This document shows positions 53,429 to 62,792 of a stretch of DNA of 64,000 nucleotides, piece by piece; positions within the stretch are counted from its first letter, which is position 1; every line of letters starts with the position of its first letter. Source of the stretch: Shewanella schlegeliana (GTDB lineage Bacteria > Pseudomonadota > Gammaproteobacteria > Enterobacterales > Shewanellaceae); contig NZ_JAESVD010000002.1 of NCBI RefSeq assembly GCF_016765635.1, forward strand, positions 496,001 through 560,000. The letters run 5' to 3'. Under the pieces are notes generated by a model. It had not been told where the DNA came from. It ran no database searches and saw only the letters and a program-made list of their open reading frames with translations. Both the position numbers and the translations under genes were made by a program.

Positions 53429-54382
53429 ATGATTAAACTCGGCATCGTGATGGACCCCATCAGCGGCATCAACATCAAGAAAGATTCTAGCTTTGCTATG
53501 TTAATGGCTGCTCAGTCCCGTGGTTACCAGCTTTTCTACATGGAGATGAGCGATCTAGCCTTGGTCAACGGCCAAGCGATGGCGACCATGCGCGCCCTAA
53601 CGGTAAAGAACGACCCACAGCAGTGGTATCAACTTGAAGAAGCTATCGATACTCCTCTTGCCGACTTGGACGTGATCTTAATGCGCAAGGATCCGCCGTT
53701 CGATACTGAGTTTATCTACGCGACCTATATGCTTGAGCGTGCAGAAGAGCAAGGCGTGCTTATCGTCAACAAACCTCAGAGCCTGCGCGATGCTAACGAA
53801 AAGCTGTTCACCGCTTGGTTCGCTGAATTTACCCCTGAAACCATCGTCACCCGCGATGAGCAACGCATTCGAGCCTTTCATCAAGCTAAGGGCGATATCA
53901 TTCTTAAGCCACTCGATGGTATGGGCGGCACACTGATTTTCAGAATGAAGGCTGGCGATCCCAATACAGGCGTGATTATCGAAACCTTAACCGAGTACGG
54001 ACAACGCTATGCGATGGCACAAGCCTTTATTCCCGATATCACCGCCGGTGACAAGCGCATCTTAGTGGTCGACGGTGAACCTGTGCCCTACTCTTTGGCG
54101 CGTATTCCACAAAAGGGCGAAACCCGTGGTAACCTCGCCGCCGGAGGGAGAGGTGTGGCACAGCCGTTATCTGAGTCAGATTGGCACATCGCTCGCACTA
54201 TTGGCCCAGAGCTTAAAAAGCGCGGACTTATCTTTGTCGGCCTAGATGTGATTGGTGACAAACTTACTGAGATTAACGTTACCAGCCCAACCTGTATCAA
54301 AGAGATTGAAGCAGCCTTCGACGTGGATATCACGGGCATGCTCATGGATGCCATCGAAAAGCGTATCAACAAGTCAGCTTAG
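53429..54382 (+). CDS. gshB: Glutathione synthetase
   Basis: A 317-residue ATP-grasp enzyme that joins gamma-glutamylcysteine and glycine. It starts MIKLGIVMDPISGINIKKDS, with the ATP-grasp parts in VNKPQSLRDANEKLF, ILKPLDGMGGTLIF, QAFIPDITAGDKRILVVDGE and a glycine-rich loop RGNLAAGGRG before the metal site EINVTSPTCIKEIE. Length matches E. coli GshB. The ATG at 53429 follows AAGGAAAA. Adjacent to rsmE, as in many gammaproteobacteria. Confidence 0.97.
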   Translation: MIKLGIVMDPISGINIKKDSSFAMLMAAQSRGYQLFYMEMSDLALVNGQAMATMRALTVKNDPQQWYQLEEAIDTPLADLDVILMRKDPPFDTEFIYATYMLERAEEQGVLIVNKPQSLRDANEKLFTAWFAEFTPETIVTRDEQRIRAFHQAKGDIILKPLDGMGGTLIFRMKAGDPNTGVIIETLTEYGQRYAMAQAFIPDITAGDKRILVVDGEPVPYSLARIPQKGETRGNLAAGGRGVAQPLSESDWHIARTIGPELKKRGLIFVGLDVIGDKLTEINVTSPTCIKEIEAAFDVDITGMLMDAIEKRINKSA

Positions 54383-54396
54383 CCAAAGGATCCGGC

Positions 54397-55701
54397 ATGA
54401 ACTTAAAGAGAACATTAACTTGGGCACTTTGTGCCCTTGTGTTGTTACCCCAAACGGTATTGGCCAATGTCGATATTCATGACGCGCCCTCGCGCCCTAA
54501 GAATATAATTATCATGATCGGTGACGGTATGGGCCCAGCTTACACCAGTGCTTATCGTTACTACCAAGATAACCCCGATACCGAAGAGATTGAACAAACG
54601 GTATTTGACCGTCTGCTAGTCGGCATGGCATCAACTTATCCAGCTAGGCAGAGTGGCTATGTGACCGACTCAGCTGCATCAGCAACGGCGCTAGCAACGG
54701 GTGTCAAAAGTTATAACGGTGCCATCTCGGTCGATGTGGACAAGCGTCCACTGCCCACCATCATGCAGATAGCTCAAGAGCGTGGCATGGCGACAGGCGT
54801 AGCAGTCACCGCTCAAGTCAATCATGCCACTCCAGCCGCTTTCTTGGCTCATAACGAAAGCCGTCGCAACTACGATGAGATAGCTCAGAGCTATTTAAGC
54901 TCTGGTGCCGACGTGATCCTTGGCGGTGGGCAGAAGTACTTTCCAGAGGGTCTGCTTAAGCAGTTTACAGCCAAAGGCTACCAGCATATTAATCAGCTAG
55001 AGCAGCTTGATAGCTTGACTCAAGGTAAAGCCTTAGGTCTGTTCGCCGAGGTGCAATTGCCTTGGGTTATCGATCTACAAGACTCGACTCAATTAAGCCT
55101 GTTAACTCAAAAAGCCCTAGAGCTCCTGTCACAAAATCCAAATGGTTTTGTGTTATTGGTTGAGGGCAGCCTTATCGATTGGGCTGGTCACAATAACGAT
55201 GTCGCCACAGCCATGGCAGAGATGCACGGCTTTGCCAATGCCATCGAAGTGGTAGAGCAATACGTGCGCGCCAACCCTGACACCTTAATGGTGGTGACCG
55301 CGGACCATAATACTGGCGGCTTATCTATTGGAGCCAATGGTGAATACGCTTGGGATACGGCCCTGCTCAAGGGGATCCAAGCAAGCCCAGCGAGTATCGC
55401 CGAGCAAGCTATCGCTGTTGATGATTGGCAGCCACTTCTTATTCAACAACTAGGTTTCGAGCCAAAAGCTGATGAATTGCAGCGTCTTAGCAATGCACGC
55501 ATGCAGGGGAAAACAGCTTTGGAAACAGGACTGAAACAACTTATCGATAACCGCAGCTTTACTGGCTGGACCACCAGTGGCCACACAGGTGGTGATGTAC
55601 AAGTTTTTGCCGCAGGTCCAGCGGCGGATCTGTTTAAAGGTAACCAAGACAATACCGATATCGCAGAGAAGATGATAAGCCTACTACCTAGGGCGAATTA
55701 G
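54397..55701 (+). CDS. Alkaline phosphatase, periplasmic
   Basis: A 434-residue PhoA-superfamily enzyme with a signal peptide (about 1-23, ending VLANV). The phosphate nucleophile Ser is in YVTDSAASATALATG; metal ligands are in MIGDGMGPAYTS, VNHATPAAF, EGSLIDWAGHNND and TADHNTGG, and the final metal-binding His in TTSGHTGGD. It hydrolyses phosphate monoesters to provide phosphate, with zinc and magnesium as cofactors. It begins 14 bases after gshB. I do not give a symbol because the superfamily has several paralogous types. A terminator follows. Confidence 0.92.
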   Translation: MNLKRTLTWALCALVLLPQTVLANVDIHDAPSRPKNIIIMIGDGMGPAYTSAYRYYQDNPDTEEIEQTVFDRLLVGMASTYPARQSGYVTDSAASATALATGVKSYNGAISVDVDKRPLPTIMQIAQERGMATGVAVTAQVNHATPAAFLAHNESRRNYDEIAQSYLSSGADVILGGGQKYFPEGLLKQFTAKGYQHINQLEQLDSLTQGKALGLFAEVQLPWVIDLQDSTQLSLLTQKALELLSQNPNGFVLLVEGSLIDWAGHNNDVATAMAEMHGFANAIEVVEQYVRANPDTLMVVTADHNTGGLSIGANGEYAWDTALLKGIQASPASIAEQAIAVDDWQPLLIQQLGFEPKADELQRLSNARMQGKTALETGLKQLIDNRSFTGWTTSGHTGGDVQVFAAGPAADLFKGNQDNTDIAEKMISLLPRAN

Positions 55702-55717
55702 TCTAACGCCCCGACAT

Positions 55718-55753
55718 AAAGGCCGCCATGAAAAGTTCAGCGCGGCCTTTTTT
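55718..55753 (+). terminator. Terminator of the alkaline phosphatase gene
   Basis: Stem AAAGGCCGC/GCGGCCTTT with a loop of about 13 bases and six T. It lies 16 bases after the stop. Confidence 0.85.
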
Positions 55754-55875
55754 ATGCCGACTTGGCGTACATAACGAGCATCAAACATAGTCGTCATAGA
55801 TAACTAGCATCAAACTCGCATTCCCAAGCGGTTACGGTATAATTGCAGTCAATTAAAAGCCGACCTTGAATACAC

Positions 55876-56901
55876 ATGCTAACCAACGCTTCGCAAGTCC
55901 TCCTTAGAAACTCTGATTTAGTCAAAGACCAATCGGTATTGGTACTCAATTATGAAAGTGATCACCTGCCAAAAGCGTTGTTAGATACCGCCAGCAATGT
56001 CTGTGGATTAGCATTAGACTATCATCACCATTTGATGATGCAGCCCTATGCCTGTGCTGATTTAACTCTGTACTTTGGTCATCAGCTGCCAACTGACGAG
56101 TGTTTTGATAGTGTCATCGTCTACTTTCCAAAAGCAAAAGCGCTAGCACCTTATCTGTTTAATCTCGCTGCTAAGCACCTTAAACCTCAAGGTCAACTTA
56201 TCGTTGTAGGAGAAAATAAGGGCGGAATTAAATCCCTACCTAAGCAGCTCCCTGGCTATTTTGATAAAGCATTTAAAGTCGATAATGCTCGTCACTGCAT
56301 CGTATTTACTAGCGAGCTCAACGCTCCGGCTCCGATATTAAAACTAACTGACTGGATAAATCGCTATCAGCTCGATACCCCTCAGGGACAGGTGACTATC
56401 TGTAATTTAGTGGGTGTGTTTAGTGAGAAAAAGCTCGATGAAGGCACAGAGCTATTGCTGGCAAACCTACCCAAGATGCGTGGCAATGTACTCGACTTTG
56501 GCTGTGGGGCTGGCGTAATCACAGCCGCTCTACTTAAGGCTCAGCCGGAACTAAAGTTTGATTGTGTCGATATCAATGCCATGGCACTAGCCTCTTGCGA
56601 GTTAACTTTAGAAGCAAACGGGTTTAAGGCCAATATTTTTGCATCAGATGGTCTAGCACAAACCTCTCAACGCTATGACGGTATTATCTCTAACCCACCG
56701 TTTCATGATGGCCTTGCTAGCACTACTAACATTGCCACCAATTTCGTCAAAGATAGCGCCGCGAATCTTAAATCGGGCGGTATATTCCATATAGTGGCTA
56801 ATCGTCACCTGCCCTATTCCGACACCATTGCCGACAACTTCGGTTCGGTGACTGTCGCTGCAGAAAACAATAAGTACAAGATTTATTCCAACGTAAAATA
56901 A
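55876..56901 (+). CDS. rsmC: 16S rRNA m2G1207 methyltransferase
   Basis: A 341-residue enzyme with two methyltransferase folds: a degenerate N-terminal one (about 1-155) and an active C-terminal one with [17 protein letters not shown] for SAM and the catalytic ISNPPFHDG near 273. It methylates N2 of G1207 in 16S rRNA. Typical RsmC starts ([12 protein letters not shown]) and length are kept. The ribosome site before the ATG at 55876 is weak. A strong hairpin follows the stop. Confidence 0.95.
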   Translation: MLTNASQVLLRNSDLVKDQSVLVLNYESDHLPKALLDTASNVCGLALDYHHHLMMQPYACADLTLYFGHQLPTDECFDSVIVYFPKAKALAPYLFNLAAKHLKPQGQLIVVGENKGGIKSLPKQLPGYFDKAFKVDNARHCIVFTSELNAPAPILKLTDWINRYQLDTPQGQVTICNLVGVFSEKKLDEGTELLLANLPKMRGNVLDFGCGAGVITAALLKAQPELKFDCVDINAMALASCELTLEANGFKANIFASDGLAQTSQRYDGIISNPPFHDGLASTTNIATNFVKDSAANLKSGGIFHIVANRHLPYSDTIADNFGSVTVAAENNKYKIYSNVK

Positions 56902-56915
56902 TTCCCGTAAAAATT

Positions 56916-56951
56916 AGCTCTATGGCATGATCTCAATCATGCCATAGAGCT
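56916..56951 (+). terminator. Perfect 16-bp hairpin after rsmC, atypical terminator
   Basis: AGCTCTATGGCATGAT/ATCATGCCATAGAGCT with loop CTCA, starting 15 bases after the rsmC stop. Rightward there is only TCTT instead of a T run. Leftward the stem is followed by AATTTTT. It may end rsmC weakly or act as a 3' stabiliser. Confidence 0.5.
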
Positions 56952-57064
56952 CTTACCTCACGCCCTAGATTCACACATTTTATCACTGACACTTTTTAAC
57001 CAGGCTTTTATATGGTTATACTCGATGAGCAAATAAAAATAATAAAAAAACGATGGGGTTTATT

Positions 57065-58729
57065 ATGTTACGCCCAGAGCTCATTGAGTTTAGTCAAGAT
57101 AACCAAAAAGCCGAATTAAGAATCGTCCCCAATCTCAATGGGCCGATCACAGAGGATGCTCTCCTACAGCTTTTGGCGCTGCCAGACTTCTCTTGTCTGC
57201 GGCCATTAAATGCTGTCATCACCCAAGCTGTCATTCAAGTTAATCAGTTGCACCCAAAAGATGAAGGCAAAACTGAGCTATTTTTTGAAATAGGCGAGAG
57301 GCGTGACGCCGAAATAAGTTTCGATGTCTCCAGCGATAAAATGCAGGCCAGCATGACATTGACTGCGGCCTTCGGAGGTAAAGACCTAGGCCTTAGAGAT
57401 GTGCTGCAAAACCTAAAGCTACAACGCATTAGTATGGGGCTTAGCAAGGCAAAAATTGAAGCCTTGTTAGCCGAGTTTGCTACCCTTTCACCCGGTGCAA
57501 AGTGTCACTGCGTCATCGCTAATGGTCGAGCCGCTGTGAATGGTGCACCGGCAAAACTAGAGCGAAAAGTTTCCCTCGCCAGAGAGCGCTTATTACAACC
57601 TCAAGCAAATAGTGATGGCACCGTCGATATGCGTAATCTCGGAGCTGTTATCATGGTCAAGCCCGGTAACCTGCTCATTGTAAAGCACCCTGCAACCTTA
57701 GGTGTTGATGGCTACAACGTCTATGGCGAAAAGCTTATTGCCAAGCCAGGTAAAGATGTTAAGTTCACCGCTGGCAACGGTACCGAGTTTAGCCCACATG
57801 ACCCTAACCAACTTATCGCTACCGTGGCAGGTCAACCCGTTGAAACGCCATCGGGAATGCAGGTCGATGATGTATTGCAGATAAAGAACGTCGATGTAGG
57901 CTATGGCCATGTCGATTTTAAAGGTAGTGTGTTGATCACTGGCGATGTGGGCGAAGGTATGGTGGTTAAAAGCCTTGGTGATATAACCGTGATGGGCTTT
58001 GTCGATTCAGCGACCTTAGAAGCCAAAGGCGATATCACCGTCAGTAAAGGGGTCATTGGCCGCCAACTCAAAGACTTAAGTTTGTCGACTAAGTTAACCG
58101 CTCAAGGTCAGATCAGCGCTCAATTCGTGCAATATTCCGAGCTTAAAGCAACAGGCAATATCTTAGTCACCAAGCAACTTCTGCACAGTCATACGCAAAC
58201 TCAACAACAATTGCTCGTAAGTGATGCTAGCGCCCGCCGTGGCGATCTCGTTGGCGGCAGGGCTGAGGCTTGCAAAGGAATTAAGGCCGTTGCCATCGGC
58301 GCTACCGCCGATACCAAAACAGAGCTGTTCTGCGCCATGGAGCTTACAGAGTTAAAGCAACAACTCAAGCAACTGGATCACAGCATTAAATCTATGGTTG
58401 TTGCAGGTCTAAATATCGAGGCTCAGCTTAGAAAGCTGCCCCCTAAAGAGCAGTGGCAAGGTGACGCCATGATGGTCGAACAAGTAAGAGTCATGCTTGA
58501 CGAAAAACGCCGCACTAGCACAGTCAGAACCCAAGAGGAGCTTGAGTACGAGGCATTAAAGCTAGAAATTGATGGTTACTACAAACACTATTGCATCGAT
58601 GCTCTCAAACACGTCTTCTCTAATGTTGAGATCCATATAGGAACCGCGTTTCAACGCACCCAAAGAGAACATGGTCCCTGCCATATTAGGAACAAAAACC
58701 AAGAAATAAGCTTCGATTACAGTCATTAG
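57065..58729 (+). CDS. FapA/DUF342 domain protein
   Basis: A 554-residue cytoplasmic protein. The N-terminal part (about 1-190) is the FapA domain (ATLSPGAKCHCVIANGRAAV), and the centre (about 200-400) is a right-handed beta-helix of glycine-rich turns (KSLGDITVMGFVDSATLEAK, GDITVSKGVIG, SELKATGNILV). The C-terminal part (about 420-500) is coiled-coil-like (LTELKQQLKQLDHSIKSM). DUF342 proteins affect cell shape, polarity or motility in several bacteria, in some through c-di-GMP-linked functions; no enzyme activity is known. I prefer the ATG at 57065 (after GGGG) over one at 57053. Preceded by a 150-base gap, followed by the M50 protease. Confidence 0.85.
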   Translation: MLRPELIEFSQDNQKAELRIVPNLNGPITEDALLQLLALPDFSCLRPLNAVITQAVIQVNQLHPKDEGKTELFFEIGERRDAEISFDVSSDKMQASMTLTAAFGGKDLGLRDVLQNLKLQRISMGLSKAKIEALLAEFATLSPGAKCHCVIANGRAAVNGAPAKLERKVSLARERLLQPQANSDGTVDMRNLGAVIMVKPGNLLIVKHPATLGVDGYNVYGEKLIAKPGKDVKFTAGNGTEFSPHDPNQLIATVAGQPVETPSGMQVDDVLQIKNVDVGYGHVDFKGSVLITGDVGEGMVVKSLGDITVMGFVDSATLEAKGDITVSKGVIGRQLKDLSLSTKLTAQGQISAQFVQYSELKATGNILVTKQLLHSHTQTQQQLLVSDASARRGDLVGGRAEACKGIKAVAIGATADTKTELFCAMELTELKQQLKQLDHSIKSMVVAGLNIEAQLRKLPPKEQWQGDAMMVEQVRVMLDEKRRTSTVRTQEELEYEALKLEIDGYYKHYCIDALKHVFSNVEIHIGTAFQRTQREHGPCHIRNKNQEISFDYSH

Positions 58730-58831
58730 CGGTTAATTATTACCTACTCAGGAAAGTTCGGCCGCTTTCGACTTTCCTTAAGCTGTAAATCCACGGCATA
58801 ATTAGACCACTTTTCTCCTTTGAGACATGAT

Positions 58832-59950
58832 GTGGAATTATTGAAGATCGACTGCCTTGGAAAACCGCTACGCCTAGAGGGCTCCCTTGCGGGATGGCAG
58901 CAGCTATTTTGGGGCGATAGCCTAGTCTCTGTTATTCAAGCTAGCCCAGATAATGAAGGACTTAAGAGCCATAATTTTGAATTGTCGGCTCAAGATCCAG
59001 CGCTTGCCACCGATGGCGAGTCTGTGCCGTTGCAGACAATCAAAATAACCCTTGAAACCGACCTACAGTGGCAACCCTTTATCATTGATTATCGCCTACT
59101 AAAAGACGATGAGGTGGTAACAACGGGTCAGCGCACGACTAAAGATATTGAACGTCAAACACCGACTACGCCAATCCCGGAAAAAAGACAGTTTAGTGTC
59201 GTCGGTCTCGCATCACTAGGCTTTAAGTTACTGAAAAGCGCCAAGGTGATTAAGGTGCTTCTCGCTGGCGCCAGTGTTGCTGCATACTCTTGGTTATTTT
59301 CATTCCAGTTTGCATTGGCACTGATTGCCTGTCTTGTCTTCCATGAGTATGGCCATATTCGTGCAATGAAATACTTTGGAATGAAAACCAAAGGCATCTA
59401 CCTAATTCCGTTTATGGGCGGCCTCGCTTTAAGTGATGAGAAGATAAATACCCGCTGGCAAGATGTGGTGATCTCCATTATGGGACCGACTTTTGGTCTA
59501 TTAATGTCGCTAGTTTCACTTGTCGCCTACTGGATCACTGGCAATATTTTCTTTGCCGGTTTAGCGACCTTTAATGCGCTGCTTAACCTATTTAACCTGC
59601 TGCCAATCCTGCCGCTTGATGGCGGGCATATTCTTAAGAGCATCAGCTTTTCAATGAACAGCATGATGGGATTAGTCGCCTGTATTCTTGGCGCTGCGGT
59701 CGGTGTTTACATCAGCTACTCTCTCGGTTTAGCCCTACTTGGCTTCTTACTGCTTATCGGCAGTGCGGAGATTGTGTTTGAGTGGAAAACCCGTCATCAG
59801 AGCCACCTGCTACCACTGGATAGATATGGCCAGATTTTCTCTGCGGTCTGGTACTTCTTAACCGTTGGCGCCCTTATCGGTATCATCTGGTACTTTGCTG
59901 GCAGTGGCGATGAAATGCTAGCGCTACCGTTAGAGATCCTAAAGAGCTAA
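58832..59950 (+). CDS. M50 family site-2-type membrane metalloprotease
   Basis: A protein of about 372 residues. A soluble N-terminal region (1-120) precedes six hydrophobic segments. The zinc site HEYGH is in the second segment (near residue 175) and the third ligand is in LLPILPLDGGHI (near 270), both as in site-2 proteases. It should cut within membranes. The substrate is unknown, and no anti-sigma factor or sigma gene is adjacent. The start is uncertain: a GTG at 58832 or a TTG at 58820. Single gene with a terminator at 59,967. Confidence 0.82.
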   Translation: MELLKIDCLGKPLRLEGSLAGWQQLFWGDSLVSVIQASPDNEGLKSHNFELSAQDPALATDGESVPLQTIKITLETDLQWQPFIIDYRLLKDDEVVTTGQRTTKDIERQTPTTPIPEKRQFSVVGLASLGFKLLKSAKVIKVLLAGASVAAYSWLFSFQFALALIACLVFHEYGHIRAMKYFGMKTKGIYLIPFMGGLALSDEKINTRWQDVVISIMGPTFGLLMSLVSLVAYWITGNIFFAGLATFNALLNLFNLLPILPLDGGHILKSISFSMNSMMGLVACILGAAVGVYISYSLGLALLGFLLLIGSAEIVFEWKTRHQSHLLPLDRYGQIFSAVWYFLTVGALIGIIWYFAGSGDEMLALPLEILKS

Positions 59951-59966
59951 CCAGCAAGTTCCGAAT

Positions 59967-59993
59967 AAAAAACCGACGTTATGTCGGTTTTTT
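59967..59993 (+). terminator. Terminator of the M50 protease gene
   Basis: Symmetric stem AAAAAACCGAC-GTTAT-GTCGGTTTTTT. It starts 16 bases after the stop. Confidence 0.93.
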
Positions 59994-60113
59994 CTTATCA
60001 CTTAAAACCTAGCTTAAGAGAATGCTTTTATTTACGAAATTTTGACCGCAATAATCAGGCTTAAGAAAGGTATCAAATATAGATATCAAATATAGGAGGC
60101 AAATTTCAGGCAT

Positions 60114-60138
60114 AAAAAAACCTGCTCGATGGCAGGTT
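60114..60138 (-). terminator. Terminator of the tRNA-Leu gene
   Basis: On the minus strand CCTGC/GCAGG with a six-base loop is followed by T7. It lies 14 bases beyond the CCA end of the tRNA. Confidence 0.85.
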
Positions 60139-60151
60139 GCTTTGTTGATAA

Positions 60152-60236
60152 TGGTACCTGAGGACGGACTTGAACCGTCACTTCTTTCGAAATCGGATTT
60201 TGAATCCGACGTGTCTACCAATTCCACCACTCAGGC
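60152..60236 (-). tRNA. tRNA-Leu (anticodon CAA)
   Basis: An 85-base class II tRNA on the minus strand. Acceptor GCCTGAG/CTCAGGT (one G-U pair), anticodon stem TCGGA/TCCGA around the loop TTCAAAA (anticodon CAA, reading UUG), a long variable arm (TTTCGAAAGAAGT region), and T arm GACGG-TTCAAGT-CCGTC. The 3' CCA is encoded. It stands alone, not in a cluster, with its own terminator. Confidence 0.97.
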
Positions 60237-60566
60237 ATTATCAATAATACTCAAAGAAATCTTCTCGACCTCAGTGAGTGAACGGAATTATACCTACCAG
60301 CAGATGAATGGCAAGTACTTTGAGGCAAGGTTTTTATCAAGTGAGCAATTTTCAGTCTCAACACTGTTTATACGCTCACTCTCTAGGCAAGGGCCCGTAC
60401 GACTCCATCCAACAAAAATTAGTAAAAGATGATCTACAGCATATTGATTAACATCAAACACCCATTTTATTAATAACAGGATGAATTTTTGACTGAGATC
60501 AAAAAGTAAACTGTGAGGGCGGCGTATGGTTAACGGGAACTAAGAAAAAGAAAGAGGATTTCGCAA
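60237..60566. other. Intergenic region, no gene seen
   Basis: A 330-base gap between the leftward tRNA and the rightward DUF3149 gene. It must hold both promoters, but I could not assign them with confidence. No strong hairpins or repeats. Confidence 0.5.
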
Positions 60567-60701
60567 ATGGCATTCTGGTTAGATTTGATGTTTGGCAACC
60601 CGATAGGATTGCTCTCGATGATCGTTATCTTTAGTACAATTGGCATCATCTCCTATCTGATGTGGATGTTCTATACCAAGTCTGCGGATCCCGAAAATTA
60701 G
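60567..60701 (+). CDS. DUF3149 family single-pass membrane mini-protein
   Basis: A 44-residue protein with the DUF3149 pattern: MAFWLDLMFGNPIGLLSMIV followed by the second half of the helix (IFSTIGIISYLMWMFY) and a short polar tail (TKSADPEN). The family is found across Gammaproteobacteria with no known function. AGAGGA precedes the ATG at 60567 by about eight bases. A strong terminator follows, so it is a complete small transcription unit. Confidence 0.85.
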   Translation: MAFWLDLMFGNPIGLLSMIVIFSTIGIISYLMWMFYTKSADPEN

Positions 60702-60724
60702 TTTTCGACAATCTTTCTAATGCA

Positions 60725-60749
60725 GGGGGCTATTCGCCCCCCTTTTTTT
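60725..60749 (+). terminator. Terminator of the DUF3149 gene
   Basis: Stem GGGGGC-TATTC-GCCCCC followed by CTTTTTTT. It starts 24 bases after the stop. Confidence 0.93.
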
Positions 60750-60775
60750 GCCTAATTTCTTTGCCAGCCGCCAAA

Positions 60776-61393
60776 TTAGGCGGCATGTTTTCTCGGGGCG
60801 ACAAGATTACTAACAAAGTGCGGACGCGCCTTGATCAGGTTTTTCATATCTTCAGGGCTAGGATCGCCAACAGGAAAGCGTAATACCTGACGATTTAGGT
60901 GGACTCGGGCACGCATTGAAATCTTAAAGTCTGCGGTAGAACCTTGAATCGCATAATGCTTCTGATTACCTAAATGCTCTAAAATTCCTGCCTGCAGCAA
61001 ACTCTTCACAGCCGTCTCTTGCTCCGGCAGTGTCAATATTGTTTGCCCCTGCAGGAAAAACTCTCGTAGCAAGGCGCGCTCCATTGGATCGAGCAACTTA
61101 ACCTTCTCCTCGATCACCTCAACAGAACGTTTATCACTGAAGTAACTAATCGCCTCATCGAGAAAATAGTTCAGCAGTAGTGTCAATAAATAAGCAGCAC
61201 CAATGATCAAGCCTAAGCCAATAAAGTGAGCATGATTTTGTGACAATTCAGCCAGACTCAACGAAGCTAGCAGCGGTTGTGGAGCAAATAGCAGTGCCGC
61301 CGATGCGAGCGTAAGCCATAGCATGGTTGTAAAAACCAACTTTTTAGGAGAAATCATTTTAAAAGAAGCTGTATTGAAACCCACTTTTTGCAT
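60776..61393 (-). CDS. SieB-like superinfection exclusion family membrane protein
   Basis: A 205-residue protein with two N-terminal transmembrane helices (about 20-38 and 55-80) and a cytoplasmic part. The SieB-family pattern is in VIEEKVKLLDPMERALLREF followed by FLQGQTILTLPEQETAVKSL and the winged-helix-like LLQAGILEHLG. SieB of phage P22 aborts superinfecting phage, but chromosomal homologues without prophage neighbours, as here, are common in Shewanella and of unknown role. I keep the ATG at 61393; another Met lies 12 codons in. Convergent with the DUF3149 gene. Confidence 0.7.
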   Translation of the reverse strand: MQKVGFNTASFKMISPKKLVFTTMLWLTLASAALLFAPQPLLASLSLAELSQNHAHFIGLGLIIGAAYLLTLLLNYFLDEAISYFSDKRSVEVIEEKVKLLDPMERALLREFFLQGQTILTLPEQETAVKSLLQAGILEHLGNQKHYAIQGSTADFKISMRARVHLNRQVLRFPVGDPSPEDMKNLIKARPHFVSNLVAPRKHAA

Positions 61394-61512
61394 AGCCGTA
61401 CCCAGTGTCAGAATTCTGTTCCTGGTATATTTAAAAGCAATAATAGTGCCAGTATTTACACTAATAGTTAGTTAATTTACTAAGTTAAAGGTGATATAAA
61501 ATAAATAGATAA

Positions 61513-61536
61513 TAAAAAAGGCGTCCTATGGACGCC
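61513..61536 (-). terminator. Terminator of tcdA
   Basis: On the minus strand GGCGTCC-ATA-GGACGCC is followed by TTTTTTATT. It lies about 50 bases past the tcdA stop. Confidence 0.9.
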
Positions 61537-61588
61537 TCTACAGCACTGAGCAGTTGTTATTATTTCCAACTTAAGTCTGTTAAAGGCT

Positions 61589-62422
61589 TTATTTAGCATT
61601 CGCCTTAGCAGCAAGCTTGGTCAATACTCGACTCGTCGCAACAAAACCAAAGGTGCCGGTTACCACTGTGACAGCTCCAAATCCGGAAGCGCAATCCATT
61701 CTCATACTGCCTTCAGCCGTTGCCTTAGTACTGCATACTGTGCCATCGGCTTGTGGGTAAACCAGTTGCTCAGTAGAGAATACTGCCTCGATTGAGAAGC
61801 GGCGGGCTACATTCTTAGAAAAGTTATATTCCCGTCTTAACTGGTTACGCACCTTAGCCAGTAATGGATCTTGGTAAGTCTTAGCCAAGTCCGCAACCTG
61901 TACTTGAGTCGGATCCATCTGACCGCCTGCACCGCCCACGGTAACAATGGGCAGCTTTTGACGCTTACACCAAGCAATTAAAGCCGTCTTGGCCTTAACT
62001 GCATCAATACAGTCGACCACATAATCTATGTTTCCGCCCTGCTTTTTACCCTGAAAATATTCAGATAAGTTTTCTGGCGTAATGAAGTCTTCGACCTCAT
62101 TGACAATACACTCAGGGTTTATCATTCTAAGTCGCTTTGCCATCACCTCGACCTTAGACTCACCTATGGTGTCTTTTAACGCATGAGCCTGTCTATTGGT
62201 GTTGGTCACACAGATATCGTCCAGATCGATAAGGGTGATCTGTCCGATACCACTTCTTGCCAAAGACTCAGCAACCCATGTACCAACGCCACCGATCCCT
62301 ACAACGACCACATGGGCCTGTGCAAAAAAGCTTAAAGCATGTTGACCATATAAACGGCCTATACCTGCGAAGCGATTCAAGTAAGCGTCTGACAAGGTGT
62401 GATTATTCAAAATGATGCTCAA
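61589..62422 (-). CDS. tcdA: tRNA threonylcarbamoyladenosine dehydratase
   Basis: About 277 residues, matching E. coli TcdA (CsdL). It makes the cyclic form of t6A at position 37 of tRNAs reading ANN codons, using ATP. The E1-like nucleotide fold starts HVVVVGIGGVGTWVAESLAR, with TLIDLDDICVTNTNRQAHAL, DYVVDCIDAVKAK, GGAGGQMDPT and the family end MRMDCASGFGAVTVVTGTFG. The frame is open to 62545, but TcdA proteins begin about ten residues before SDAYLNRFAG, so a TTG near 62422 (or 62410) is the likely start; no strong ribosome site decides between them. Confidence 0.9.
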   Translation of the reverse strand: MSIILNNHTLSDAYLNRFAGIGRLYGQHALSFFAQAHVVVVGIGGVGTWVAESLARSGIGQITLIDLDDICVTNTNRQAHALKDTIGESKVEVMAKRLRMINPECIVNEVEDFITPENLSEYFQGKKQGGNIDYVVDCIDAVKAKTALIAWCKRQKLPIVTVGGAGGQMDPTQVQVADLAKTYQDPLLAKVRNQLRREYNFSKNVARRFSIEAVFSTEQLVYPQADGTVCSTKATAEGSMRMDCASGFGAVTVVTGTFGFVATSRVLTKLAAKANAK

Positions 62423-62792
62423 TGTAAAAAGTCTAAAAATATAGAAAGCGAAAACGAATCTAGATTTTATCTTAAAAGCGAAGAAAACTCTAAAAAAATA
62501 AACACCACCGCAGTAACATTTGTAAACAAAAACCAATAAAACCAATAACTAGACACCTGAATTGTACCAGCTGTTAAGCATAGTCAGAATCAATGTTTCG
62601 CAATAGTAAATACACATGATCATTATCACGGAATTTACACTAAACGTGACACGCGTCACAATCGAAAGTTCCCATTCCGTGCAAGAATCTCGGCCGACAA
62701 ATACAGCTTCACTCTTGTTAGTCCGTAACGTAGGGCTGACGAATATTGATAGCCTGCAAACTAAAATAGCAATTCGCTACAGGAAGATAAAA
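62423..62792. other. Divergent regulatory region between tcdA and the porin gene
   Basis: 370 bases without a supported gene. A symmetric CRP-like site is at 62645-62660. TGATCATTATCA near 62,617-62,628 is only loosely like a Fur box and I do not call it. Confidence 0.5.
62645..62660 (+). promoter_or_regulatory. Candidate CRP site upstream of the porin gene
   Basis: CGTGA-CACGCG-TCACA matches the CRP core consensus (TGTGA-N6-TCACA) in nine of ten positions and is symmetric apart from that base. It is about 133 bases before the porin ATG. It is the second such site in the window; the other is before nap. Confidence 0.6.

Noticed and set aside
58750..58778. AGGAAAGT/ACTTTCCT hairpin after the FapA-domain gene as a terminator
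   Set aside because: No T run follows and the loop is 13 bases with its own GC palindrome; too weak to call.
60152..60236. tRNA-Leu as an integration site
   Set aside because: I see no duplicated tRNA 3' end or integrase gene on either side within the window.
60776..61393. SieB-like gene as evidence for a prophage or defence island
   Set aside because: No phage, integrase or defence genes are nearby; the gene sits between a tRNA/DUF3149 unit and tcdA in ordinary chromosome.
62617..62628. Fur box upstream of the porin gene
   Set aside because: Only about half of the 19-base Fur consensus matches, and the sequence lies far from a clear promoter.
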